From assembly GCA_000701725.1 (NCBI GenBank), contig JNJQ01000018.1:1-52358 (forward strand): 52,358 nucleotides of DNA. Direction: 5' to 3'. Both the position numbers and the translations under genes were made by a program. The notes under the pieces were generated by a model. It saw only the letters and a list, made by a program, of their open reading frames with translations. It was not told where the DNA came from and searched no databases. Numbering within the stretch: position 1 is the stretch's first letter; each line of letters starts with the position of its first letter. Source of the stretch: Erysipelotrichaceae bacterium NK3D112 (GTDB lineage: Bacteria; Bacillota_I; Bacilli_A; Erysipelotrichales; Erysipelotrichaceae). Below, piece by piece: positions 33,039 to 40,947 of this stretch.

Positions 33039-34307
33039 ATGGCACAGGAAAAAACAGACAGACGAACACCGGAACAGAAAGATTACAGGGCAAGGCCCTC
33101 TGTATCCGGTGCGAAAAGCCCGCAGACAGCTGATAAAAAAAAGACTCTTCAGTCTGAACTGGATGATCTGAATTTTGACTTCGAAGCGGTCGGGGATGAA
33201 CGGAATCCGGAGACGGAAGACACGAAACTTTCGCTCAAACTGATGATTGATGAGCTGACCGATGAGGCGGTTGAAAACACAAAGAGTTCAGAATTAAGCT
33301 TCAAGGATGAACTGGTTCCTTTGTACAAGGTGGAACTGGAGGATGATGAGGATACCGCTGAACCGGAACGATTCCGCTGGGAAATCCTGATCCCGGCAGT
33401 ACTGGCAGTGATCGTATTGATTGCGGGGGTTCTGATCATATTGAACAGAAGTAACGATCAGTCTGCGGAAGCACCGGCTGAAACCCCGGCGCAGGAAACA
33501 GCTGAAATACCTGAAACCGAAACAGCTGAGACAGCGGAGGAACCGGCAGAAGAAGCGGCCGATCCCGCAGAAGCGAGAATGACAGAACTGAATGAGTCAG
33601 TCGCTGCTCTTCTGAAAGATGCGGACGGCACATGGTCGGTATATGTGAAAGATCTTGATTCCGGACGCTCGTTTGTGATCAATGACAGCCAGATGTCAAG
33701 CGCCAGCCTGATCAAGCTGTTCACGGCAGGCAAGTATCTGGATATGGTTGAAAAGGGTGAACTCATTGAAACAGAGGATTCCGCCTACAACCTGATGGCA
33801 ATGATCTCATGGTCGGACAACGACGCCTGGGAAGCGATTGAAACAGACATCGGATACGGCGATTATGTCAGCGGACTGATAGCCGTGACGGAATTTGCCC
33901 AGAGTCATGGCTTCATTCAGTCGGGAAGGGATATCGGCGCCGAAACAGTCTATGATCCGGGGGCGGACAACCTGACAACCGCGGCGGAAGTCGGTGAGCT
34001 TCTTGAACAGATTTACCGGGGATCCTATGTCAGCGCATCAGCTTCGGAAAGACTTTACGGGCTGATGGGAATGCAGGGATACATCAACAAGATTCCGGCC
34101 GGTCTTCCCGAAGGCTTTGAATACGCATCCAAGGCGGGAGATCTTCCCGGCATTGAAAATGATGCGGCAATCATCAGCGGACCGGATACAGACTACATTC
34201 TTGTGGTCATGTCCAATGATATCTATGACAACAGCGTGGCGGTGAATAAAATCGTTGAAATCTCAAATCTCTGCGCCAGAACGCTGAATCCTTCCAAACA
34301 GCAGTAA
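33039..34307 (+). CDS. Membrane-anchored serine hydrolase, class A beta-lactamase-like
   Basis: A 422-residue protein. A long acidic cytoplasmic N-terminus (about 1-112) is followed by one membrane segment (about 116-136), a Pro/Glu/Thr-rich linker (about 140-180) and an extracellular beta-lactamase-like domain. The S-x-x-K motif is SLIK (Ser223, Lys226), the S-D-N motif is Ser259-Asp260-Asn261, and SKAGDLPGIENDAAI stands in for the K-T-G strand. It may be a penicillin-binding or carboxypeptidase-like enzyme rather than a resistance enzyme. The start at 33039 follows CGGGAGGTTTT. The roughly 110-residue cytoplasmic tail is unusual for this family. Confidence 0.82.
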   Translation: MAQEKTDRRTPEQKDYRARPSVSGAKSPQTADKKKTLQSELDDLNFDFEAVGDERNPETEDTKLSLKLMIDELTDEAVENTKSSELSFKDELVPLYKVELEDDEDTAEPERFRWEILIPAVLAVIVLIAGVLIILNRSNDQSAEAPAETPAQETAEIPETETAETAEEPAEEAADPAEARMTELNESVAALLKDADGTWSVYVKDLDSGRSFVINDSQMSSASLIKLFTAGKYLDMVEKGELIETEDSAYNLMAMISWSDNDAWEAIETDIGYGDYVSGLIAVTEFAQSHGFIQSGRDIGAETVYDPGADNLTTAAEVGELLEQIYRGSYVSASASERLYGLMGMQGYINKIPAGLPEGFEYASKAGDLPGIENDAAIISGPDTDYILVVMSNDIYDNSVAVNKIVEISNLCARTLNPSKQQ

Positions 34308-34317
34308 TCAGACCGAA

Positions 34318-34353
34318 TATGTCGTCCTGTGAATCAGGATGATTTTTTTTGCG
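34318..34353. terminator. Bidirectional terminator (serine hydrolase / acyltransferase)
   Basis: TCGTCCTG (about 34323-34330) pairs with CAGGATGA (about 34337-34344) with one G-U pair, followed by eight T. It overlaps the last codons of the minus-strand acyltransferase. Confidence 0.75.
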
Positions 34354-35386
34354 GATGTGATATGCCGGCAAGGGAAGAAACAGGCGGCATATGCGTTTCA
34401 ATGAATGAGGCGATCAATGCCAGAATCCATACAGCCGCAAACGGAAGAACACAGAACAGCAGTCCGCCGAAATACATATTGTCGCAGATCAGCACCGCAC
34501 AGCATTTGTTGATCAGTGAAAGCGTCAGCTGATGCGCGGCATAAATAAAGAATGTGTATCTGAACCAGAATGCCGGAGCGGGGAAATGAATATTGGCAGC
34601 CGCAATCATCAGGCATGCGCCGCAGATTGTGCGCATGAGCTGAAGCGCATAGATATTGCCGTTATGAATAAATATGCCGGTGAGGATGAAAGGGAGCACG
34701 GCGGATATTGCGCAGATGCCCCACGGTATATGCGTCTGTTCAAAAAGAGCGTGTTCATGTCTGCCGCAATGACAGCCGAAAAGGAATCCGCCTCCGGAAA
34801 GAACATACGGATAAATCACATGAAGCCCATGGCCTAACGGATGGTAATACATGCGGATGCCGAGAAGGAAGACGAGAATGACCGCAATGATTCCGCCGGC
34901 CCGTTTCCTTGTCACAAGATCAATCAGCGGTGTCAATGCCATGAAAATGATCAGATGTTCCATGAACCAGAAGACCGGATTGTATTTATAAAAGATCACG
35001 GCATCGATGAAATCCTGCACGGAAAGAGAAATATCCTTGCCGGCAAAGAGCAATTTGATCACAGGTGTTACCGAACAGATCAGATACAGCAGATAGATCA
35101 TCAGATTCCAGAACAGAAACGGAATCACCAGTGTGTGAATGCGTCTGCGCAGCTTGTTTATAAGATCCTCAGGTTTGAAATTGCGGAAGAAAAGATATCC
35201 GGAAATAAAGAAAAAACCCGCAACGCCGATATAGGCGAAACTTCTGGTAAGAATATCCTCACACTGTGCGATCCACGGAACCTGATCCGCACGGAACCAG
35301 TCTGTATTCCGGGCATGGACCGTAACGACCATGAAACAGAGAATTGCCCTGATCCAGCAGATGCGGTTTCTGACTTGTCTGTCCAT
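34334..35386 (-). CDS. Acyltransferase-3 family integral membrane protein
   Basis: A 350-residue protein with about ten hydrophobic segments. The family's first-helix pattern is WIRAILCFMVVTVHARN, with the conserved His. FFISGYLFFRNF and KLRRRIHTLVIPFLFWNLMIYL follow. Members move acetyl or other acyl groups onto surface sugars or peptidoglycan across the membrane; the target here is not known. The ATG at 35386 has an in-frame stop two codons upstream and no ribosome site. Instead TAATAT lies exactly six bases before it, suggesting a leaderless message. Confidence 0.87.
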   Translation of the reverse strand: MDRQVRNRICWIRAILCFMVVTVHARNTDWFRADQVPWIAQCEDILTRSFAYIGVAGFFFISGYLFFRNFKPEDLINKLRRRIHTLVIPFLFWNLMIYLLYLICSVTPVIKLLFAGKDISLSVQDFIDAVIFYKYNPVFWFMEHLIIFMALTPLIDLVTRKRAGGIIAVILVFLLGIRMYYHPLGHGLHVIYPYVLSGGGFLFGCHCGRHEHALFEQTHIPWGICAISAVLPFILTGIFIHNGNIYALQLMRTICGACLMIAAANIHFPAPAFWFRYTFFIYAAHQLTLSLINKCCAVLICDNMYFGGLLFCVLPFAAVWILALIASFIETHMPPVSSLAGISHPQKKSS

Positions 35387-35392
35387 GTGTCA

Positions 35393-35398
35393 ATATTA
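35393..35398 (-). promoter_or_regulatory. TAATAT -10 placed six bases before the acyltransferase ATG
   Basis: Minus-strand TAATAT (35398-35393), then TGACAC, then ATG at 35386. Initiation would fall at or next to the A of the start codon. The -35 region is weak. Confidence 0.45.
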
Positions 35399-35432
35399 AC
35401 AGATACCAGCGCATCATTGTTCATCAGCGCAG

Positions 35433-35465
35433 TAAAAAACCCCCGATCAGAAATCAGGGGGCGTA
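35433..35465 (-). terminator. Intrinsic terminator of the zinc-ribbon gene
   Basis: CCCCC/GGGGG (35440-35444 with 35457-35461) plus an inner GAT/ATC with one bulged A. On the minus strand it is followed by TTTTTT. Confidence 0.85.
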
Positions 35466-35486
35466 TTTTCGGGCTTTCAGAAGCGG

Positions 35487-36428
35487 TTACTGCTCAGAGG
35501 TGCCGGGCTTTTTGGCGGCAGGGGTGATACGTTTTACACCGCTGCCGATATTGGCAGGCATCTGTTCACCGCATGCGGAACAGAACTTTCCGGTATTCTC
35601 CTGGCCGCAGTTTGGACAGAACCATCTGACAGACGTTGGCTTTTCCTTTCCGCACCCGCTGCAGAATTTGCCCGTGTTGCCTTTCTGACCGCAGCTGGGG
35701 CAGTCCCATGTGACAGTTCTTTCTTTTCCGCAGGCAGAACAGAATCTGCCGAGGTTGCCTGTCTGTCCGCACGAACATGTCCATGTTTCAGCGTCGATCG
35801 GGATGGCGGTGACAGGTTCTTCTTTTTCCGGTTCCGGATAGAGCCTCGGACACAGGACATGCTGGATCATACGGCATGTGTATTCCAGCCGGTTGTAATT
35901 CTCATCGTTTTTGTTTTCCGGTTTTTCCCCGTCAACTACCGTATAGCTGATTTCGGAGAAATACGGAGAATCGACTGTGATCTTCATGGTGAAGGTATAG
36001 TCATATTCGTAGCGCTTCGGATCGTAGCTTTCCTTTTTCTCCTCGTCCTTATAAATTTCATCGGCTCTTTCAGCAACTTTGTATTCCGCGTTGACAACCT
36101 GGCTGCGGCTGATGATGTCAGGATTGCCGTCTCTGAAATTAGACCTGGAAGAAACCAGGAAGACTTCTTTGGATGAGTCGTAATAGAGTTTTTTGTCCGT
36201 TCCCAAAACAACATCCGGATTGAATAAGGCAAGTGCCGCCTGATTCTTTTCTCTGTATTCGAGGTGGCGCTTTACCTCGGCCGTTGTCATCTTGTTGATT
36301 CTGGTGGCGTAAGGGGAAAATTTGTGTTTGCAGTCATTGCATAAATGGCCGTCCGCGATGGAAGAACCTCCGAGAAGCCCGAACTGCTTTCCGCAGATAA
36401 CGCACTGTTTCTTATCGAATAAACCCAT
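35487..36428 (-). CDS. Zinc-ribbon protein with N-terminal DUF4428-like domain
   Basis: A 313-residue soluble protein. It starts with CVICGKQFGLLGG and HLCNDC, a four-Cys zinc site of the DUF4428 type. A central beta-rich domain (about 75-200) includes KLYYDSSKEVFLVSSRS and TFTMKITVDSPYFSEISY. Then come three tandem zinc ribbons: CSCG-FCSACG, CPSCG-FCSGCG and CPNCG-FCSACG (about 223-300). The C-terminus is basic. Function is unknown; such proteins often bind protein or nucleic-acid partners. It is divergent from the HTH-RCC1 membrane protein, sharing a 250-base control region with a perfect inverted repeat. The ribosome site is CAGGAGGATTAC. Confidence 0.82.
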   Translation of the reverse strand: MGLFDKKQCVICGKQFGLLGGSSIADGHLCNDCKHKFSPYATRINKMTTAEVKRHLEYREKNQAALALFNPDVVLGTDKKLYYDSSKEVFLVSSRSNFRDGNPDIISRSQVVNAEYKVAERADEIYKDEEKKESYDPKRYEYDYTFTMKITVDSPYFSEISYTVVDGEKPENKNDENYNRLEYTCRMIQHVLCPRLYPEPEKEEPVTAIPIDAETWTCSCGQTGNLGRFCSACGKERTVTWDCPSCGQKGNTGKFCSGCGKEKPTSVRWFCPNCGQENTGKFCSACGEQMPANIGSGVKRITPAAKKPGTSEQ

Positions 36429-36496
36429 GTAATCCTCCTGAAATATTCAATAATGATCTGATTATGATTTGAAAATGCTCTGACACAGATGTTTAT

Positions 36497-36517
36497 AAAT
36501 TCATTCTAGATGAATTT
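36497..36517. promoter_or_regulatory. Perfect inverted repeat AAATTCAT-N5-ATGAATTT, candidate operator
   Basis: Eight-base perfect arms (36497-36504 and 36510-36517) around TCTAG lie in the divergent intergenic region. On the minus strand it overlaps TATAAA, a possible -10 for the zinc-ribbon gene. Short symmetrical AT-rich repeats are typical operators of XRE-type regulators, and such a protein is encoded next door. Confidence 0.55.
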
Positions 36518-36680
36518 GAGGATAGGGTAAACAGATTCAGTGAGGCAATTGTAAGGAATGGAGGAAAATGAAGCGTTTTCAGATCTTAAAATCATGCATA
36601 AACATTCATGAGACCTGTATATTTTCAGCTTTTTTGATATAGAATAAAAAGATAGCAGAGGCAGAAAGGAGATGAAGTTT

Positions 36681-38786
36681 ATGAATAACAAGCTTCCTGA
36701 AAAACTGACGCTGCTGCGAAAACATTTCAGTTATGCGCAGGGTGATGTCGCGGCCAGACTCGGCATCCCTGTGACTGAATATATGAAATGGGAAAACGGC
36801 AATACAATCCCTCCTGTTCTGAAGCTGAAAGAGATCAGCGATCTGTACAAGGTCACACTGGATTCACTTGTCAACAACACCGAATCCGTGATTCTTCCGG
36901 CTCTGGATCAGGATGTCAGCGTGGATATTCCGTTCATAGCTGATGACAGCGAAAAGACACAGATCATCACAAAGCAGATGAATCAGGTGTCAGGTGAAAC
37001 CAAAACAATTGATCTCGGTGAAACAAAGATCATTGATACCCAGCCGATTCAGGAAACAATGGTGACTGAAATCGTGGATACCGGAGCGTACAGCGAACCC
37101 GCAATCGAGGCGGAAAGTGTCGCGGACAAAAAGAAAAAAAGAAGCCGGATGATCATCGGCAGCTCCATCGGAGCCGCACTGCTTCTTCTGCTTGTGATTC
37201 TTGTACTCAGTATGGCAGGCAAAGATGACAGCGCAGTGCGCAATGATGTGAACAGACTCGCACTCGGTGATAAATATTCCATCTACGTGGATAAAGGCGG
37301 AAACTTTGTGAAGCACGGTCTGTTTGAGCCGCCGATCAGTTTCAGCGGTTCCGTGCAGGTGGATGCGTATTATGATCACGCCCTCGGCCTGAAAGCCAAC
37401 GGCGGCGTGGTAACCAGTGACAACGATCAGAACATCGTGACCTGGAATGAGATCACAATGATCGCGGCAGGACGCACACACAGCGTCGGTCTGAAAACCG
37501 ACGGAACGGTTGTCTGTTCCGGTTCAACGGCAGCCTGCCAGGTGAACACATGGGAAAATGTCGCATCAGTTTATGCCGGCAATGCCGTAACCATCGGTAT
37601 TACACAGGACGGAACAGTGCTGGCCAGCGGTGAGGGACTTGATCCCGTCAGAGGCCAGACCGGAATCCGCTCAGCCGCCATCGGCGACAGCCAGGTTCTT
37701 CTGGTTCACAATGACGGTCATGTTACATCCTATTCCCTGGCATCGGAAACTCCGTTTGACACATCGTCATGGACGGATGTGGAAGAAGCCGCGGTCGGCA
37801 GTTCGGTTGCGGTCGGACTCAGATCCGACGGAACGGTTCTGGCAGCCTCTTCCGATGACAAACTGGTCAAGCGGGTTCAGTCATGGACGGATATCCGCTA
37901 TGTGGACGCATGCGGTTCCACAGTTGTCGCACTGAATAAAACCGGCGCGCTCAAGGGTGCCGGGCCGAATGATTACAACCAGTATGAATCTTCCGAGCAG
38001 GAGGATATCACTACGGAAACCGAACAGCTGGAATCTGTCCAGAATATCACATTCACCGAAACAACCGCGAATGTGCAGATCAAATGGGACAAGGTCAAGA
38101 ATGCGGATTATTATGAAGTCACCTTCTCGCCTTCCCTGACTGTCGGCATTCCCCGCACGGCAAGCAATTCAGCCAGTGTTCCGGCCAGCACATTAAACGA
38201 TGGCACGACATATACCGTTACAGTTGTGGCAAGGGCAAATGATGAGGAGGAATTCACACCGAGTGAGCCTTCCGCAATATCATACACATTCAATGCCAAG
38301 ACGGTTCAGCTGAGCGCTGTGACAGGTATCAAGGGCACAGGCGATGTGGCAAGCTGGTATATTGACTGGAACGCGGTGGATCATGCGGACTACTACATCA
38401 TCAACATTGACGGTCTGCTGGAAGACAGAACAGACAGAGCGGTGTACATCATGGACCTGACCGGATATGAATGGGCGGACGGTTCCGTCCACACAGTCAG
38501 CGTGACTGCGGGATCGGATTCCGATACCTATACGCAGAGCGACGCATCCGTGGCGGAGCTTCAGTTCAATCTGCCCCGCTACAATGTGACCGTGAATATC
38601 GCCGGCGGCCAGCAGGTGATTCAGCTGCCTTCGGGACATTACACACTTGCGGAAATCCTGAGTTACATCAGTGTTCCGGAAGGATTCAGAGTCACGGATG
38701 ATGTGAACACCGAATATGAGATCACCACCAATTACGGCATCACGATCAACGGTACAACTGATGATGCGCCGGGTGAAGGAGATTAG
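36681..38786 (+). CDS. Membrane-spanning HTH protein with extracellular RCC1-like and fibronectin-like domains
   Basis: A 701-residue protein of striking build. Residues about 5-65 form an XRE-type helix-turn-helix (YAQGDVAARLGIPVTEYMKW, then ENGNTIPP). A Thr/Asp/Gln-rich linker follows (about 70-145) and then a basic stretch KKKKRSR. One membrane segment covers about 157-180. Outside lie about five RCC1-like beta-propeller repeats (AAGRTHSVGLKTDGTVV, YAGNAVTIGITQDGTVL, AVGSSVAVGLRSDGTVL), two fibronectin-III-like domains (about 455-550 and 560-650), and a small unknown C-terminal domain. ATG 36681 is chosen because AAAGGAG is 9 bases upstream; ATG 36672 abuts it. It is probably a one-component sensor-regulator. 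A 71-residue GYF_2 gene follows and is coupled. Confidence 0.85.
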   Translation: MNNKLPEKLTLLRKHFSYAQGDVAARLGIPVTEYMKWENGNTIPPVLKLKEISDLYKVTLDSLVNNTESVILPALDQDVSVDIPFIADDSEKTQIITKQMNQVSGETKTIDLGETKIIDTQPIQETMVTEIVDTGAYSEPAIEAESVADKKKKRSRMIIGSSIGAALLLLLVILVLSMAGKDDSAVRNDVNRLALGDKYSIYVDKGGNFVKHGLFEPPISFSGSVQVDAYYDHALGLKANGGVVTSDNDQNIVTWNEITMIAAGRTHSVGLKTDGTVVCSGSTAACQVNTWENVASVYAGNAVTIGITQDGTVLASGEGLDPVRGQTGIRSAAIGDSQVLLVHNDGHVTSYSLASETPFDTSSWTDVEEAAVGSSVAVGLRSDGTVLAASSDDKLVKRVQSWTDIRYVDACGSTVVALNKTGALKGAGPNDYNQYESSEQEDITTETEQLESVQNITFTETTANVQIKWDKVKNADYYEVTFSPSLTVGIPRTASNSASVPASTLNDGTTYTVTVVARANDEEEFTPSEPSAISYTFNAKTVQLSAVTGIKGTGDVASWYIDWNAVDHADYYIINIDGLLEDRTDRAVYIMDLTGYEWADGSVHTVSVTAGSDSDTYTQSDASVAELQFNLPRYNVTVNIAGGQQVIQLPSGHYTLAEILSYISVPEGFRVTDDVNTEYEITTNYGITINGTTDDAPGEGD

Positions 38787-38788
38787 GC

Positions 38789-39004
38789 ATGGATAAAGTC
38801 TGGTATTACATGACAGCCGCCAACCGCAAAAAATACGGTCCTTATGATGATCAGGAACTGATCGCCCTGATTCATCAGGAAATCCTTCTGGCGAATGATT
38901 ATATCTGGATGCCGGATCTGAAAGGATGGATCAGAATCGGTGATTCGATCTATTCCTTCTATCTTCCGGAAAACCAGCCGACGATTGAAAACACATTGAA
39001 ATGA
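38789..39004 (+). CDS. GYF_2 (DUF4339) domain miniprotein
   Basis: A 71-residue protein consisting of one GYF_2 domain: VWYYMTAANRKKYGPYDDQELIALI, then YIWMPDLKGWIRIGDSI. The conserved W-Y-Y, G-P-Y, E-L and W-x2-L-x-G-W positions are present. GYF_2 domains are thought to bind proline-rich or membrane partners and usually occur fused to membrane proteins; a free copy is less common. It begins 2 bases after the HTH-RCC1 gene, with GAAGGAG inside that gene, so it is almost certainly its partner. A terminator follows. Confidence 0.85.
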   Translation: MDKVWYYMTAANRKKYGPYDDQELIALIHQEILLANDYIWMPDLKGWIRIGDSIYSFYLPENQPTIENTLK

Positions 39005-39008
39005 TCAG

Positions 39009-39044
39009 AAAAAAGGCATGTTTCATTAAGAGAGACATGCTTTT
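39009..39044. terminator. Bidirectional terminator (GYF_2 / SDR)
   Basis: GCATGTTTC (39016-39024) pairs with GAGACATGC (39032-39040, one G-U), with A-run on the left and TTTT on the right. Confidence 0.85.
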
Positions 39045-39070
39045 CATTATTATTGTATTCAGCCAGGTAA

Positions 39071-39799
39071 CTATCTGAGTCTGCGTCCGCCGTCAATGGT
39101 GAACACCGAACCGGTGGCGCGTTCGGAAAATTCCGTGAGGATGGATCTGACAAAGGAGGCGATCTCTTCCGGTTCGCCCACCCATCTCAGCGGGATTTTT
39201 TCTTTTGCCTGTTCCATGTGTTCGGGATGTTCGATCCAGTCACGGTTCATCGGGGTGCGCACCGCTCCGTATGAAATCGCGTTGACGGTGATTCCTTTTT
39301 CCGCCAGCACCAGCGCCGCCTCTTTTGTCAGCATCGCTATCCCTGCCTTAGAAGCGTCATAGGCATATTTGTTGAGACGGGGCTGTTCATAATGAACAGA
39401 TAACATGTTCAGAATGGTTGAACCCGGTTTCATGATTTCGCACAATGTGCGGATGGCCGCGAAAGTGCCGATGAGATTGACATTGATATCATTGGCGAAG
39501 TCCTTCACGGTGAAATCAAAGAAATTCTTCTCCGTCTGTCTGGCGGCATTGTTCACAAGGATATCCAGTGAGCCGTATTCCGAGACGATATGATCCCTGA
39601 GCGCGATCAGATCATTTTCATCGGAAATATCGGTTTTGAAAAAATCACATCCGAGCCTTTGCGCGGTTTCGCGTCCGGCTTTTTCATCGACATCCGCGAT
39701 GATTACCCTGGCGCCGTTTTCTTTCAGAAGCGCGGCACAGGCTTCGCCGATGCCCATGGCGGCACCGGTCACGACAATCGTTTTGTTTTTCAGTTCCAT
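39071..39799 (-). CDS. Short-chain dehydrogenase/reductase
   Basis: A 242-residue SDR of the classical type. The NAD(P) motif is TGAAMGIGEA, NNAA occurs near residue 85, and the catalytic Tyr/Lys pair is in YAYDASKAG. Asp in IIADVDEKAG after strand 2 suggests NAD(H) preference. The C-terminus ends in GSVFTIDGGRRLR, as in FabG-like enzymes. The expected catalytic Ser lies in NMLSVHYEQ. The substrate is unknown. It is 21 bases from the end of the gene for the YdcF-like protein, possibly in one operon. Confidence 0.9.
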   Translation of the reverse strand: MELKNKTIVVTGAAMGIGEACAALLKENGARVIIADVDEKAGRETAQRLGCDFFKTDISDENDLIALRDHIVSEYGSLDILVNNAARQTEKNFFDFTVKDFANDINVNLIGTFAAIRTLCEIMKPGSTILNMLSVHYEQPRLNKYAYDASKAGIAMLTKEAALVLAEKGITVNAISYGAVRTPMNRDWIEHPEHMEQAKEKIPLRWVGEPEEIASFVRSILTEFSERATGSVFTIDGGRRLR

Positions 39800-39820
39800 A
39801 AAGTTAAAAATCTTTCGTAA

Positions 39821-40858
39821 TCAATAATGGTAGGCGACGGTCATCAGGGTCAGAATGACGCCGATGACGATGAGGGTCAGGAAATACGGTCTCCAGTAGT
39901 ATTTGATCAATGCGACGTATTCGCGGATCATCGCGGAAGGCCAGTAATACAGAGCGGTATGGGCACCGATTCCGGTTTCCGGGAAATTCAGTTTCGATGC
40001 GTAGATGTTTGCACGCAGAATGTGATAGCCGCTTGAGACAACCGCGGTAAACTGTCTGCCTCCGCGTTTCCGGATGATCTCCTGGGAATTTCTGAGATTC
40101 TCCATGGTATTGACCGACTGATCCTCAAGAATGATATCCTTCGGGGAAACACCGTGTGTTTCAATCAGGTAATTCTTCATCGCTTCCGCCTCGGATATAT
40201 TTTCATCAGGCCCTTTACCGCCGGAGCAGATGATCTTGCATGCGCTCATGGAACGGTCATAGACCTTGAATGCCTTGTCCAGTCTGTCACCAAGCAGTCT
40301 GCTGACCTGATCGCCGTTGATCAGTCCGCAGCCAAGCACGACAACGTAGTCGAAATCGACTCTTCTCGGCAGCCAGCGGATGCCGGTGGAATAAAACATG
40401 AAGGCAAGGAATACGAATGAAATATAGAAGACACTGTATCCCGTCAGCATCAGCCCCACACTGACCCAGGTCAGATGGGCGGGGAAATCGTTGTACAGAA
40501 AGACAAGCAGTGCGATCTCTCCGCTGAAAATAAAGACGGCAAACAGAGCGGCCAGCAGCGAGGAAAGTGAGAAGCCCTCCCGCTTGATCATCAGAAAGCC
40601 GTCATATATGAGCAGACACGGCACAATCAGCACCAGAAAAAACACCACGGCACTGAGAATCATGGCGATCGCGCTGCGCGTATCCGGATCTTTGGCTGCA
40701 ACAAGCAGCCACAGGCAGAATGTGAGCAGTGTCAGCATCAGCAGCATCGCATTGCGGAATCTGCGCGGTTCTTTGATGACGGACACCACAAGCGCGCCGG
40801 CACTGATCAGAAAGGCAAAGAGATTGAAGTTTTCCCTGATAAAATCAAAAATCGGCAT
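39821..40858 (-). CDS. YdcF-like (DUF218) membrane protein
   Basis: A 345-residue protein. About five hydrophobic segments (residues 10-165) are followed by a DUF218/ElyC-SanA-like domain (VVVLGCGLINGDQVSRLLGDRL, ICSGGKGPDENISEAEAM, ILEDQSVNTMENLRNS, VVSSGYHILRA) and a final membrane segment. Relatives (SanA, ElyC) affect envelope integrity; the reaction is not known. The start MPIFDFIREN at 40858 is preferred to one 12 residues upstream. It lacks a ribosome site, and GATAAT lies six bases before it, so the message could be leaderless. Confidence 0.83.
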   Translation of the reverse strand: MPIFDFIRENFNLFAFLISAGALVVSVIKEPRRFRNAMLLMLTLLTFCLWLLVAAKDPDTRSAIAMILSAVVFFLVLIVPCLLIYDGFLMIKREGFSLSSLLAALFAVFIFSGEIALLVFLYNDFPAHLTWVSVGLMLTGYSVFYISFVFLAFMFYSTGIRWLPRRVDFDYVVVLGCGLINGDQVSRLLGDRLDKAFKVYDRSMSACKIICSGGKGPDENISEAEAMKNYLIETHGVSPKDIILEDQSVNTMENLRNSQEIIRKRGGRQFTAVVSSGYHILRANIYASKLNFPETGIGAHTALYYWPSAMIREYVALIKYYWRPYFLTLIVIGVILTLMTVAYHY

Positions 40859-40864
40859 AACAGT

Positions 40865-40870
40865 ATTATC
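40865..40870 (-). promoter_or_regulatory. GATAAT -10 placed six bases before the YdcF-like ATG
   Basis: Minus-strand GATAAT, then ACTGTT, then ATG at 40858. TGGAAA, 17 bases upstream of the box, matches TTGACA at four of six positions. Confidence 0.4.
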
Positions 40871-40897
40871 GCATCTGACCCGCTGTGTTTCCACATG

Positions 40898-40934
40898 ACA
40901 AAAAAAGAAAATCCGGCAGAATCATCTGCCGGAA
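40898..40934 (-). terminator. Intrinsic terminator of the 117-residue repeat protein gene
   Basis: On the minus strand TCCGGCAGA pairs with TCTGCCGGA (40925-40933 with 40912-40920) around TGAT, followed by TTTTCTTTTTTT. Confidence 0.92.
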
Positions 40935-40947
40935 GCGGTAATCATGA

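Noticed and set aside
33039-34307. Beta-lactam resistance gene
   Set aside because: The K-T-G strand is replaced and the protein is membrane-anchored with a long tail; a wall enzyme or inactive relative is as likely.
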